DNA of 64,000 bases, taken from positions 315,522 through 379,521 of the forward strand of contig NZ_JANIGO010000002.1 in NCBI RefSeq assembly GCF_024518835.1, read 5' to 3'. This DNA comes from Limnobacter humi. Lineage in GTDB: Bacteria > Pseudomonadota > Gammaproteobacteria > Burkholderiales > Burkholderiaceae_B. Both the position numbers and the translations under genes were made by a program. This document shows positions 45,677-55,372 of this stretch, piece by piece (position 1 is the stretch's first letter; each line of letters begins with the position of its first letter). The notes under the pieces were generated by a model, which worked only from the letters and a program-made list of their open reading frames with translations, made no database searches and was not told the origin of the DNA.

Positions 45677-45749
45677 GACATGTCTCCTGCACACTGTTTT
45701 GAATGCCGAAAGCGTACCGCAGATTTGGGTGTTGCAGCACCAGAAAAAC

Positions 45750-45765
45750 AAACGAACGTTCGTTT
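45750..45765. promoter_or_regulatory. Palindromic operator (TetR-type look) before the SDR-ACAD operon
   Basis: AAACGAACGTTCGTTT is a perfect 16 bp palindrome 74 bp upstream of the SDR start. The form ACGAAC/GTTCGT is like operators of TetR-family regulators of fatty acid genes. No tetR gene is in this window, so the regulator would act in trans. Confidence 0.5.
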
Positions 45766-45784
45766 TTTTGAAATGTTGTGATGC

Positions 45785-46699
45785 TTATGACGCCCGCTCG
45801 ACACCCGGCAATTCGCGCAGACACAAATCCTGGACCAAGTGAACAAAGTCAAGCACATACGCTTTGCCGGCCAACGCTTTGGGCACAGCGGCGTACAACG
45901 TGGACATCAACCCATGTTTGCCCAACCGGACCTGGGCCACATAACCCCGTTCCACATAGCTTTGCACCGCCCAGGCGGGCAATGCGGACACGCCCCGGCG
46001 GCTGGCCACCAGTTGCAACAGGGCCACGGTCAGTTCACTGGTTCGCCGGGCGGGCTCTACACCGGCAGGCTTCAAAAAGAGACGAACGACATCCAACATG
46101 TCATCGGGCACCGGATAAGTGATCAGGGTCTGGTTTTTAAAGTCCGATGGGCGAAGATAAGCGCGCTCAGCCAACTTGGAATCGGCTGGCACCACGGCCA
46201 CCATTTCAAATTTGAACAATGGGAACAGCGTGACACCCTCTTCCGCGCCATCCTCAGAGACGATGGCCAATTCAGCCGCCGATTGGTGGATCAAACCCAC
46301 CGGGTCTGCATGAAAGCCCGACACAATGTCCAGCTCCACCTCGGGCCAGCGGCTTCGATAGTGGTCCATGGCCGGCATCAACCAGTCAAAGCAGGTGTGG
46401 CATTCAACAGCAACGCGCAAGGGTCCACCCGCGCCCTCTTTCAGTTGGCGAATGCCCAGTTCGCAACTGTCCACTTCGGCCAACACCGTGTGGGCTAGGT
46501 TCAGCAAAGTTTGACCCAACACGGTGAAGCGGGTTTGGCCACCTTGCTTGTACAGCAGCTCCTCCCCGACCCAATCCTCCAATGCCTTCACTTGGTGCGA
46601 CACCGCTGACTGCGTAATGCACAACACATCGGCCGCACGGGACAAGCTGCCCGTTTCTTCAATGGCTTTCAAGGTTCGGAGGTGGCGTAGTTCAAGCAT
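45785..46699 (-). CDS. metR: LysR-type regulator MetR
   Basis: A 304-residue LysR-type regulator of methionine synthesis that responds to homocysteine. The N-terminal winged helix is LRHLRTLKAIEETGSLSRAA with the recognition helix TQSAVSHQVKALE. It is divergent to metE, the classical MetR target, and a MetR box stands between them. The best start is ATG 46699 (MLELRHLRTL), which leaves the MetR box outside the coding region; ATGs at 46711 and 46720 are also in frame. Confidence 0.92.
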   Translation of the reverse strand: MLELRHLRTLKAIEETGSLSRAADVLCITQSAVSHQVKALEDWVGEELLYKQGGQTRFTVLGQTLLNLAHTVLAEVDSCELGIRQLKEGAGGPLRVAVECHTCFDWLMPAMDHYRSRWPEVELDIVSGFHADPVGLIHQSAAELAIVSEDGAEEGVTLFPLFKFEMVAVVPADSKLAERAYLRPSDFKNQTLITYPVPDDMLDVVRLFLKPAGVEPARRTSELTVALLQLVASRRGVSALPAWAVQSYVERGYVAQVRLGKHGLMSTLYAAVPKALAGKAYVLDFVHLVQDLCLRELPGVERAS

Positions 46700-46710
46700 G
46701 GCTTCATACA

Positions 46711-46723
46711 TGAATTTCATTCA
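46711..46723. promoter_or_regulatory. MetR-binding box
   Basis: TGAATTTCATTCA fits the MetR consensus TGAA-N2-T-N2-TTCA exactly and lies between divergent metR and metE, where MetR activates metE and represses itself in Enterobacteria. Confidence 0.7.
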
Positions 46724-46808
46724 TGTTTTTTGTGAATATTTATCGTTTGAATAATATACCGATTCGCATGACCATGCAGCTTCTGATTCAAATTCCCTTG
46801 AGCACACC

Positions 46809-49109
46809 ATGATCAAATCCCATGTTTTAGGTTTTCCCCGTGTTGGAGAACACCGTGAGTTGAAATTTGCGCTGGAATCATTCTGGAAAGGCGACAGCGA
46901 TGAGCAAGCCCTGCTGGCGGTCGCCCGCGGCCTGCGCAAGCGGCATTGGCAGGCACAAATCGCAGCAGGCCTGGACTTCATGACTGTGGGTGATTTCACC
47001 CTGTACGACCATGTGGCCGACCACATTCAGTTGCTAGGTTGTGAACCCACGCGGTTTGGGTTTACCGAAAACCAAACCGCGCTGGAACGCTATTTCGGCA
47101 TGGTACGAGGCAAGTCAGGCCATGTGGACACCCATGCGCTCGAAATGACCAAGTGGTTTGACACCAACTACCATTACATGGTGCCGGAGTTTTCGCCATC
47201 CACCCAGTTCACCTTGCATGCCAGCCGTTTGCTGGAGCAAATTGAAGAGGCCCGTTCTCTGGCGCATCCGATCAAGGTCAGCCTGGTGGGGCCATTGACC
47301 TTTCTCTGGCTGGGAAAATCGAAGGCGCTGGGGTTTGACCGACTTGCGTTGCTCGACCAACTGGTGCCCGTGTATGCACAACTGCTCAGCCAATTGGCCA
47401 AAGCCGGGGTGAGCTGGGTACAACTGGACGAACCTGTGCTGGGCTTGGACCTCCCGTCTGAGTGGATTGCACGTTGCGAGTCAGCCTACCAACCGCTGAA
47501 ATCGACCGGCGTCAAAGTGCTCTTGGCAACCTACTTCTCAAGCACACAGGGCCACACCAGCCTGCTGTGCAAACTACCCGTAGACGGGCTCCATGTCGAC
47601 TGCTGTCGCGCTTTGGAGGACCTTCCCCAAGTGCTGGATTGGTTACCCAATTACAAGGTGCTGTCATTGGGTGTGGTGGATGGTCGAAATATTTGGGCCA
47701 CGGACCTGGACCGAGCTCACAGCATGATCCAGCAGGCCTTTGACAGCGGCAAAGGCGAAGTGTGGATTGCGCCCAGTTGTTCTTTGCTGCATGTGCCTTA
47801 TCGCTTGAGCAACGACGCAAGCATTCGGGACGAAGTGCGGCCCTGGCTGGCAGGCGTGCATGAAAAGCTGGATGAATTGAAATTGCTCAAAATGCGGGTT
47901 GAAGCCCACCTGGGCAAAACCAACTGGGACACCGCACAAGCCCAGCTTTGGCAAGCACACCAGACCCGGGTTCACCAACGTCAACAAAGCCCGCTGGTAC
48001 ACAACCCGGCTGTGCGAACGCGCCTGGCTGAATTGCCAGCCGGTGTTGACCAGCGCTCAAGCCACTTCAACACCCGGCAAGCCAAACAACAGGACAAGTT
48101 CAATTTGCCCATGTTGCCAACCACCACGATTGGTTCTTTTCCGCAAACAGCCAATATTCGTCATTTGCGGGCGCGTTTTCGGAAAGGTGAACTGGACCGC
48201 CATCAATACTGGCAAGGTATTCAACAGGAAATTCGTCAGGCCGTGGAATTTCAAGAGCGCATTGGGCTCGACGTGTTGGTGCACGGCGAAGCCGAGCGCA
48301 ATGACATGGTGGAATACTTCGGTGAGCAGCTGGAGGGTTTCACATTCAGTGCCAATGGCTGGGTTCAGTCCTATGGATCGCGGTGTGTCAAACCACCCAT
48401 TCTGTTTGGTGACGTTAGCCGACCGAATCCCATGACAGTGGATGTGACCCGCTTTGCGCAAAGCCTCACAGACAAGCCCATGAAAGGCATGCTCACCGGT
48501 CCAGTGACCATTTTGCAATGGAGCTTTGTGCGGGATGACCAGCCGCGCAGTGATACCGCCTTGCAAATTGCCCTGGCCGTGCGTGATGAAGTGTGTGATT
48601 TGGAAGCGGCTGGTATCGGCATGATTCAAATCGATGAGCCCGCCTTCCGGGAAGGTTTGCCACTGAGAACATCCCGCTGGAAAGAATACCTGCAATGGGC
48701 CGCCAGGGCTTTCCGGATCAGTGCCAGTGGCGTGGCCGACGAAACCCAAATTCACACCCACATGTGTTACTCGGAATTCAATGACATCCTGCCGGACATC
48801 GCTGCACTGGATGCTGACGTGATCACGATTGAGACCAGCCGCTCAGACATGGAATTGTTGCGCGGCTTTGGGGAGTTTGCCTACCCCAATGAAATCGGAC
48901 CCGGGGTGTACGACATTCATTCACCCAGGGTACCCAAAAAAGCGGAACTGGTTCGTCTCATCCAAAAAGCCATCGAGGTGATTCCAGCCCGCAATCTGTG
49001 GATCAACCCGGATTGCGGGCTCAAAACCCGTGCCTGGGCAGAAACCGAGCAAGCATTGAAAGTGATGGTGGAAGCCACGGCGGACACCCGGGCTTTGCTC
49101 AACACCTGA
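46809..49109 (+). CDS. metE: Cobalamin-independent methionine synthase
   Basis: A 766-residue enzyme that transfers methyl from 5-methyltetrahydropteroyl-triglutamate to homocysteine. It has two homologous halves. The zinc and substrate site appears as IHTHMCYSEF, IETSRSDMELL and, near the C terminus, NPDCGLKTR (zinc Cys). The N-terminal start MIKSHVLGFPRVGEHRELK is canonical. The MetR box 86 bp upstream agrees with regulation by MetR. B12-dependent MetH is not in this window. Confidence 0.97.
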   Translation: MIKSHVLGFPRVGEHRELKFALESFWKGDSDEQALLAVARGLRKRHWQAQIAAGLDFMTVGDFTLYDHVADHIQLLGCEPTRFGFTENQTALERYFGMVRGKSGHVDTHALEMTKWFDTNYHYMVPEFSPSTQFTLHASRLLEQIEEARSLAHPIKVSLVGPLTFLWLGKSKALGFDRLALLDQLVPVYAQLLSQLAKAGVSWVQLDEPVLGLDLPSEWIARCESAYQPLKSTGVKVLLATYFSSTQGHTSLLCKLPVDGLHVDCCRALEDLPQVLDWLPNYKVLSLGVVDGRNIWATDLDRAHSMIQQAFDSGKGEVWIAPSCSLLHVPYRLSNDASIRDEVRPWLAGVHEKLDELKLLKMRVEAHLGKTNWDTAQAQLWQAHQTRVHQRQQSPLVHNPAVRTRLAELPAGVDQRSSHFNTRQAKQQDKFNLPMLPTTTIGSFPQTANIRHLRARFRKGELDRHQYWQGIQQEIRQAVEFQERIGLDVLVHGEAERNDMVEYFGEQLEGFTFSANGWVQSYGSRCVKPPILFGDVSRPNPMTVDVTRFAQSLTDKPMKGMLTGPVTILQWSFVRDDQPRSDTALQIALAVRDEVCDLEAAGIGMIQIDEPAFREGLPLRTSRWKEYLQWAARAFRISASGVADETQIHTHMCYSEFNDILPDIAALDADVITIETSRSDMELLRGFGEFAYPNEIGPGVYDIHSPRVPKKAELVRLIQKAIEVIPARNLWINPDCGLKTRAWAETEQALKVMVEATADTRALLNT

Positions 49110-49220
49110 AAGCGTGTTGAGCGGGTCAGCAAAACCGCTGGGTTTCACGTTCATAGGGCTTTTGGTCACGATTTTGCGTGGACAATAATCCCCAAAAGCA
49201 TTGAACCGTGGAGCCCAAAC

Positions 49221-50420
49221 ATGTCTGTTGACCCAATTGTGATCGTTTCTGCCGCCCGCACACCCATGGGCGGTTTTCAGGGTAGTCTGTCTGCCCTGCC
49301 CGCTGCGGACCTGGGTGCCCACGCGATTGCCGCTGCGCTAAAGCGCACTGGGCACCCCACCCTGTCAGAGTGCGTGGATGAAGTCATCATGGGCTGTGTA
49401 TTGCCTGCAGGCCAAGGCCAGGCACCAGCCCGCCAGGCAGCCCTGGGGGCTGGTTTGCCATTGGATGCAGCATGCACCACCGTGAACAAGATGTGCGGCT
49501 CGGGCATGAAAGCCCTGATGCTGGCGCACGATGGCCTGATGGCGGGCAGCAGCACCGTGGCGGTGGCCGGTGGTATGGAAAGCATGAGCAATGCACCTTA
49601 CCTGCTGCCCAAAGCCCGGGCTGGCTTGCGCATGGGCCATGGGCAAGTGCTGGACCACATGTTTCTCGATGGACTGGAAGACGCCTACGAACGCGGCCGT
49701 TTGATGGGCACCTTTGCTGAAGAATGCGCAGACCAATATCGGTTTACACGGCAAGCCCAGGATGAGTTTGCGATGCGCTCCCTACAGCGGGCCAAAGACG
49801 CAATTGAACAAGGCCACTTTGCCTGGGAGGTTGCGCCGATTGACGTGCCTGGTCGGAAAGGCACCGACACAGTCTCCGTGGATGAACAACCGTTGAAGGC
49901 AGACCCTGCCAAGGTCAGTCAACTCAAACCCGCCTTCCGGCGTGATGGTGGTACAGTCACTGCCGCCAACAGTTCATCGATTTCTGACGGTGCCGCCGCC
50001 TTGGTTTTGATGCGTCACAGCACCGCAAAATCCATGGGTTTGCAGCCTGTGGCCGAAATACTGGGCCATGCCAGCCATGCCCAAAAGCCCAGTCTGTTCA
50101 CCACAGCACCGGTGGGTGCCATTCAAAAACTGTTTGCCAAAACGGGTTTGCAGGCTCAACAAGTGGACCTGTATGAAATCAACGAAGCCTTTGCCGTGGT
50201 GACCATGGCCGCCATGCACGACTTGAACTTGCCGGCAGACAAAGTGAATATTCACGGTGGTGCGTGCGCATTGGGCCACCCGATTGGTGCCAGTGGTGCA
50301 CGCATTGTGTGCACCTTGCTGGGCGCATTGAAACGAACGGGCGGAAAAACCGGCGTGGCCAGCCTGTGCATCGGTGGTGGTGAAGCAACCGCCATGGCCA
50401 TCCGCCTGCTGGATGCCTGA
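49221..50420 (+). CDS. Acetyl-CoA C-acetyltransferase (beta-ketothiolase)
   Basis: A 399-residue biosynthetic/degradative thiolase. The active-site Cys is in TTVNKMCGSGMKA, the His in NIHGGACALGHPIGASG, and the C-terminal base Cys in ASLCIGGGEATA. It could serve PHA synthesis (with the phasin in this window) or fatty acid oxidation. Its stop overlaps the start of the antiporter gene (TGATG), which is unusual for a thiolase. Confidence 0.93.
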   Translation: MSVDPIVIVSAARTPMGGFQGSLSALPAADLGAHAIAAALKRTGHPTLSECVDEVIMGCVLPAGQGQAPARQAALGAGLPLDAACTTVNKMCGSGMKALMLAHDGLMAGSSTVAVAGGMESMSNAPYLLPKARAGLRMGHGQVLDHMFLDGLEDAYERGRLMGTFAEECADQYRFTRQAQDEFAMRSLQRAKDAIEQGHFAWEVAPIDVPGRKGTDTVSVDEQPLKADPAKVSQLKPAFRRDGGTVTAANSSSISDGAAALVLMRHSTAKSMGLQPVAEILGHASHAQKPSLFTTAPVGAIQKLFAKTGLQAQQVDLYEINEAFAVVTMAAMHDLNLPADKVNIHGGACALGHPIGASGARIVCTLLGALKRTGGKTGVASLCIGGGEATAMAIRLLDA

Positions 50421-52180
50421 TGCAAAGCGTTGTTTACTTCCTGCTGGCTGCCGCCCTGGCTGTGCCGCTGTTCAAGCGGCTTGGCTTGGGCGCCATTCTG
50501 GGCTACCTGGTGGCTGGCGTGGTGATTGGTCCCCAGGTGCTTGGCTTAATCGGCGACCCTGAAAAAGTACTGCACCTCTCTGAGATTGGCGTCATTCTGC
50601 TGCTGTTCGTGATTGGCCTTGAACTAGAGCCAGCCAAACTGTGGGCCATGCGCAGCCAGGTCTTGCTATTGGGCACTGGCCAGTTGGCCGCCACCGCCGC
50701 CGTGGTGTACGCGGTCCTGGTGTATTTGTTCGAAATGAAATCCAATGGCGCCTTGGTGATTGCACTGGCGCTGGGCTTATCGTCCACCGCCTTTGCCGTG
50801 CAGCTCATGGCAGACAAGGGCATGCTGGGCAATGAAGACGGTCGACGCGGTTTCTCGATTTTGCTGTTTCAAGACCTTGCCGTGGTGCCCATTCTGTTTG
50901 TTGTTCAAGCAGTGGCCCCGGTTGAGTTGAACGACAAAGAACTGGCCTGGTGGATTGCACCCACCACGATTCTCGGGCTGGTGGTGTTTGCACGCTTCCT
51001 GATCAACCCCATCCTCAACCTGTTGTCTCGCTATGGTGGCCGGGAAATCATGACCGTGGTGGCCCTGCTGATTGTTCTGGGCGCAGCCACCATCATGGAA
51101 AAAGTCCAACTCTCGATGGGTCTGGGTGCGTTCATGGCTGGATTGATGCTGGCGAACTCGTCCTTTCGCCATCAATTGGAGGCCGATGTTGAACCCTTCA
51201 AAGGTTTAAGCCTGGGGCTGTTTTTTATTTCCATCGGCTTGACCTTGGACCTCAAACTGCTGGCCCATTCACCCATCACAGTGGCTTTTGGAACACTGGG
51301 GCTGATGGCGCTGAAAACCACCGTCATCATTGGTCTTGTCATGTTGGCGCGCGTGCCGTTTCCACGGGCGCTAATGTTGGGCCTGATGTTGTGCCAGGGC
51401 GGTGAATTTGGTTTTGTCATCATGGCGCAAGCTGCCGCCCAAAAACTGCTGCCAGCCTCCACAGCCGACATGGTCAACCTGATGGTGGGTCTATCCATGG
51501 CACTGACTGCACCGGCCGTGTTGTGGTTTGACCGGTTTACCGACAAGCAAATTGCCAAAGACCCTCAACAACAGGCCAAATTTGATTCACAAGAATCGGA
51601 GGTACTCATTCTCGGTTTTGGTCGCTTCGGTCAGGTCACTGGCCGCATTCTGGCGGCCAACCAAATCCGCTTTACCGCGCTGGACAAAGACGCAGACCAC
51701 ATTGAATTTGTGAAGAAATTCGGCAATCTGGTGTACTTCGGTGATGCAGCACGACGCGAAGTGATTGAAGCCGCTGGTATATCCCGGGTGCGTGTGGTGG
51801 TGGTGGCCATTGATGAGCCCCAAACCGCCAAAAACCTGGTTGAGTACATTGCAACCCAATACCCCAAGCTCACCATCATAGCGCGAGCCCACAATCGAGT
51901 GGACTATGTGGCGCTGAAGAAAGCCGGGGCTCACCACGTGATTCGCGAGCTGTTTGGCGGTGCGCTGGAAGCTGCAACGGACACCCTGAACGCCTTGGGA
52001 TACAGCGATGGCGCAGCCATTCGGGCCGCCGAAGTATTTCGCAAACACGACGAGGACATGCTGAATCGTTTGAACACGGTGCAGGACGACCCTGCCAAAC
52101 TGATTGAGCTGGGCTTGAAGGGACGACAGGAGCTGGAGGATATTTTCCGGCAAGACCAGACCATCGGTGGCAGGCACTGA
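50420..52180 (+). CDS. CPA2-family cation/proton antiporter with TrkA-N domain (KefB/YbaL-like)
   Basis: A 586-residue membrane antiporter. About 12 hydrophobic segments span residues 1-390, including the conserved LSSTAFAVQLMADKG and FSILLFQDLAVVPILF. A C-terminal RCK/TrkA-N domain starts at EVLILGFGRFGQVTGRIL. Such proteins move potassium or sodium against protons, gated by nucleotides or glutathione conjugates in the Kef subset. It starts inside the thiolase stop codon and is followed 8 bp later by a mechanosensitive channel gene, a sensible pairing for ion and turgor control. Confidence 0.9.
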   Translation: MQSVVYFLLAAALAVPLFKRLGLGAILGYLVAGVVIGPQVLGLIGDPEKVLHLSEIGVILLLFVIGLELEPAKLWAMRSQVLLLGTGQLAATAAVVYAVLVYLFEMKSNGALVIALALGLSSTAFAVQLMADKGMLGNEDGRRGFSILLFQDLAVVPILFVVQAVAPVELNDKELAWWIAPTTILGLVVFARFLINPILNLLSRYGGREIMTVVALLIVLGAATIMEKVQLSMGLGAFMAGLMLANSSFRHQLEADVEPFKGLSLGLFFISIGLTLDLKLLAHSPITVAFGTLGLMALKTTVIIGLVMLARVPFPRALMLGLMLCQGGEFGFVIMAQAAAQKLLPASTADMVNLMVGLSMALTAPAVLWFDRFTDKQIAKDPQQQAKFDSQESEVLILGFGRFGQVTGRILAANQIRFTALDKDADHIEFVKKFGNLVYFGDAARREVIEAAGISRVRVVVVAIDEPQTAKNLVEYIATQYPKLTIIARAHNRVDYVALKKAGAHHVIRELFGGALEAATDTLNALGYSDGAAIRAAEVFRKHDEDMLNRLNTVQDDPAKLIELGLKGRQELEDIFRQDQTIGGRH

Positions 52181-52187
52181 ACACACC

Positions 52188-53078
52188 ATGAATGAACTCT
52201 TGCACTTGTATCGAGAAACCCTGCCCGTGATCGAGGCGGTGTTTGATTTTCTGGAGAGCAGGCTGGGCCGGGTCATTCTGACCGTGCTCATTCTGTTCAT
52301 GGCCACCTTCATCAACCGCTTCATGCATTGGCGGCTGGCGGTGAAGAAAACAGCGGACCCCTCTGGCGATTTGCGCGCCACCTGGGTACGCCGACGCAAC
52401 ATGGTTTGGGTCACTGCTGTGTTGCTGATCCTGGCCTTGTGGTCCAACCAAATCACCGGGTTTCTGATTTCTCTGGCGGCCATTGGTGGTGCGCTGCTGG
52501 TAGTCAGCAAGGAATTCATTCTCTGTGTGTGGGGCGCACTCATCATTTCGCTCAACAAAAGCCTGAAAATCGGCAGCACCATTGAAATTGGTCAATACAC
52601 TGGCCAATTGGTGAATACAGGGTTTGTCAGTTTCGAGCTGGCTGAAATCGGCCCATCCAAAAAACAGACGGGTCGGCTGCTGCAGTTGCCCAACAGCCTG
52701 ATATTCCAATGGCCGTTAAAAAACCTGTCGGCTTATGGAGCCTACGGCATTCACTTGATCGACTTTCATTTCGACCGACGCGTCAACATTCAACGCGCGG
52801 AGAACCTGGTGCTGAAACTGGCCAATGAAGCCGGGAAACACTGGATTCTGGAGGCAGAACGGCATTTCACCCACCTAGAGAACAGCCACTTTGTGGACTT
52901 GCCCAAAGCCCAGCCTGAAGTGTTTTGGAACAGTGTGGATGAAAAGTGCTTGCGCATGACGCTGCGCTTGGGTTGCCCACTAAACAAACGGGGGCAACTC
53001 GAAAAAGCGGTGGTCAAACGGTTCTGGGTTGAGTATCTGGAACATGCAGTGGACCCCAATACCCAGGCACAGGATTAA
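52188..53078 (+). CDS. MscS-family mechanosensitive ion channel
   Basis: A 296-residue small-conductance channel. It has N-terminal hydrophobic helices (LGRVILTVLILFMATFI, VTAVLLILALWS) and a pore-like helix with Gly/Ala pattern (GFLISLAAIGGALLVVSKEF), followed by the beta domain (IEIGQYTGQLVNTGF) and a C-terminal alpha/beta region. It is slightly divergent from E. coli MscS. ATG 52188 is used; a GTG at 52167 overlaps the antiporter end. Probably the third gene of the thiolase-antiporter operon. Confidence 0.82.
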   Translation: MNELLHLYRETLPVIEAVFDFLESRLGRVILTVLILFMATFINRFMHWRLAVKKTADPSGDLRATWVRRRNMVWVTAVLLILALWSNQITGFLISLAAIGGALLVVSKEFILCVWGALIISLNKSLKIGSTIEIGQYTGQLVNTGFVSFELAEIGPSKKQTGRLLQLPNSLIFQWPLKNLSAYGAYGIHLIDFHFDRRVNIQRAENLVLKLANEAGKHWILEAERHFTHLENSHFVDLPKAQPEVFWNSVDEKCLRMTLRLGCPLNKRGQLEKAVVKRFWVEYLEHAVDPNTQAQD

Positions 53079-53086
53079 TCCCGCCA

Positions 53087-54061
53087 TCAAGACTGCATCC
53101 ACTCCACCGGCAAAGGGCGTTCTGAAAAAACCAGGTCGTGCATCGTCTGGCGGTGAAGGAACCGAGCCGGGTCCACTGGCTCGGACACCAGATAACCTTG
53201 GATACAGTCCACTGGCAAGGCATTCAAGGCACGCAAGGTCTCCAGATTTTCCACCCATTCGGCCACACACAGATAACCCAGATTGGCTGACAACTGACTG
53301 ATGGCGGAGACCACCGCTCGGCTGGCGCGGTTGTGGCACATGGTGCGCACAATGGCCCCGTCAATCTTGATCATGTCCAATTGCAAATCAATCACATAGC
53401 GCAGGTTACTGTAACCAGAACCGAAATCATCCAGCGCAATCCGAACCCCCAACTGGCGGCAACGAGAGACAAATCGCTGAACGGCATTCAGGTTGGACAC
53501 CGCGCCCAATTCGGTGATTTCAAGACACAGTTTGCTGGCGGCCCTGGGATGCGCACGGATGAGCGCCAGAGAGTCGTCCAAAAAAGCCGCCTGATTCAAC
53601 GATTGCGGGGAGATATTCACGCACAGCGTTTTTAGACCCAACAGGGCTTCGGCATGCTGTTCCAAATGCTCAACACAGCGGGTCATCACCCAATTGTCCA
53701 GAAAAGCCATTTTGCCAAGCTGCTGACAAATTTGTAACACGGCATCAGCCTGAGAAAACTGACCGATGGAACCCTGCCCAGGTTCCCAAAACCGCAACAA
53801 GGCCTCGGCATGCAAACCACCGCTTGCCGCATGCCGACACAGCAACGGTTGCCAGGCCAAGGTCAGCCCAGCAGGCATTTGGTTTTGTAACAGGCTGCGC
53901 AGCAACTGCCAACGCAAATACCCGCCACGTTGGGTGGGCTCGTGCGCGTGTTGAGATGTGAACGGATGTGCCAATTGCTGCTCTCCTGCCGGGCCTACCA
54001 CTATTTCACACCCGCAATCAGATCGCTCGAAGTCGGTAGGGTGATGGAAGGCGAGTATCAT
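53087..54061 (-). CDS. EAL-domain cyclic-di-GMP phosphodiesterase
   Basis: A 324-residue protein with a stand-alone EAL domain, which hydrolyses c-di-GMP. All catalytic markers appear: EALLRF, Asn in CVNISPQSL, Glu in CLEITELG, DDFGSGYS, Lys in MIKIDG, the late Glu in AEWVEN and QGYLVSEP. Thus it should be active; EGVE is replaced by EWVE. No GGDEF, PAS or membrane segment is visible; the first 50 residues are a non-conserved leader. It converges with the mscS gene and diverges from the reductase gene. Confidence 0.88.
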   Translation of the reverse strand: MILAFHHPTDFERSDCGCEIVVGPAGEQQLAHPFTSQHAHEPTQRGGYLRWQLLRSLLQNQMPAGLTLAWQPLLCRHAASGGLHAEALLRFWEPGQGSIGQFSQADAVLQICQQLGKMAFLDNWVMTRCVEHLEQHAEALLGLKTLCVNISPQSLNQAAFLDDSLALIRAHPRAASKLCLEITELGAVSNLNAVQRFVSRCRQLGVRIALDDFGSGYSNLRYVIDLQLDMIKIDGAIVRTMCHNRASRAVVSAISQLSANLGYLCVAEWVENLETLRALNALPVDCIQGYLVSEPVDPARFLHRQTMHDLVFSERPLPVEWMQS

Positions 54062-54131
54062 CCCAACGGAGTAACCTCACTGCAAAACAAGAGTAAAAAA
54101 ACCCAATCGAATCGAACCAGGAGACCGCGGC

Positions 54132-55358
54132 ATGACCAAGAAAACCTTTGATGTGGTGGTGTTTGGCGCCACCAGCTTTGTGGGGCAGATATTGACCCGC
54201 TACCTCTGGAAGCGCCATGGGGCGCAAGGTGAAATCACTTGGGCCATTGCCGGACGGGATGCCAACAAACTGGCCAGCCTGAAAGCGTCGCTGGGGGATG
54301 GTGCTGATGCCCTGCCGGTGATCCTGGCCAATGCATCCAACCCAACCGACCTGGACACCATGGTCTCCCAAACACGGGTGCTGGTCTCCACGGTTGGGCC
54401 CTACGCCCTGTACGGCTCGGAACTGGTGAGGGCCTGTGCAGAGGCGGGTGTGGACTACTGTGACCTGACCGGTGAGGTGCAATGGATTGCCCGCATGATT
54501 GCAGCCCATGAAAGCACCGCGAAGAGAAATGGTGCCCGCATTGTGCATTGCTGCGGCTTTGATTCCATTCCATCGGACATGGGGGTTTACTTTCTCCAGC
54601 GGGCCGCAAAAAGCCAGTTTGGCGACGCCTGCCAGCGGGTGGCGATGCGCGTTGGCCGCTTCCGCGGCGAATTTTCAGGCGGCACCGTGGCCAGCATGAT
54701 TAACATCACCAAAGAAGTCACCAAGGACCCTTCCCTGGCGAAAAAACTGGCCAATCCATTTTTGTTGGCCCCTGAAAAGTTGGCTGCTCGCCAACCCAAC
54801 GTCAAATTCGCCGAATTCGACAACACCGCCCAAAGCTGGGTGGCACCGTTTGTGATGGGGGCCATCAACGTGCGCGTTATTCATCGCAGCAATGCACTGA
54901 TGAATTACGCCTACGGCAAAGATTTTCAATACGACGAAGCCATGATGACCGGCAAGGGTTTGAAAGGACGACTCACGGCCGCCTCTGTGGCCAGCGCACT
55001 GACTGGTTTTTTTGTCGGGGCAGCCATACCGCCCAGCCGCTGGGTGCTTGAACGCTTTGTGGTGCCCAAACCTGGCGAGGGCCCCAGCGAGGAGGCACAA
55101 CGCAAAGGTTTTTATGAGCTGCATTTCTTTGGTACAACCAGCAGGGGGCAAACCCTGCGCGCACGTGTCAAGGGCGACATGGACCCTGGCTACGGTTCAA
55201 CCGCAAAAATTCTGGGTGAGGCGGTCACTTGCCTGGCCATGGATTTGCCCAAGAAAGGAGACGGTGGTTTTTGGACACCGTCTTCACTCATGGGCGATGC
55301 CCTACTGGCCAGGCTGCAACAACATGCAGGCTTGAGCTTCGACCTGATGGATCAATGA
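54132..55358 (+). CDS. Saccharopine-dehydrogenase-like (trans-acting enoyl reductase family) oxidoreductase
   Basis: A 408-residue protein with an N-terminal NAD(P) fold (VVVFGATSFVGQILTRYL, then WAIAGRDANKLASL) and the family block TGEVQWIARMI and HCCGFDSIPSDMG. It is related to the mycobacterial trans-acting enoyl reductase of polyketide lipid synthesis and to animal SCCPDH. The substrate is likely a lipid, but no polyketide synthase is near. AGGAG precedes ATG 54132. Confidence 0.86.
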   Translation: MTKKTFDVVVFGATSFVGQILTRYLWKRHGAQGEITWAIAGRDANKLASLKASLGDGADALPVILANASNPTDLDTMVSQTRVLVSTVGPYALYGSELVRACAEAGVDYCDLTGEVQWIARMIAAHESTAKRNGARIVHCCGFDSIPSDMGVYFLQRAAKSQFGDACQRVAMRVGRFRGEFSGGTVASMINITKEVTKDPSLAKKLANPFLLAPEKLAARQPNVKFAEFDNTAQSWVAPFVMGAINVRVIHRSNALMNYAYGKDFQYDEAMMTGKGLKGRLTAASVASALTGFFVGAAIPPSRWVLERFVVPKPGEGPSEEAQRKGFYELHFFGTTSRGQTLRARVKGDMDPGYGSTAKILGEAVTCLAMDLPKKGDGGFWTPSSLMGDALLARLQQHAGLSFDLMDQ

Positions 55359-55372
55359 ACGCTGATCCATCA
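55345..55372. terminator. Convergent-gene hairpin
   Basis: TGATGGATCA (55345-55354) and TGATCCATCA (55363-55372) form a perfect 10 bp stem with an 8-nt loop across the converging stops of the reductase and NlpE-META genes. There is no T-run, so termination is unproven. Confidence 0.4.
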
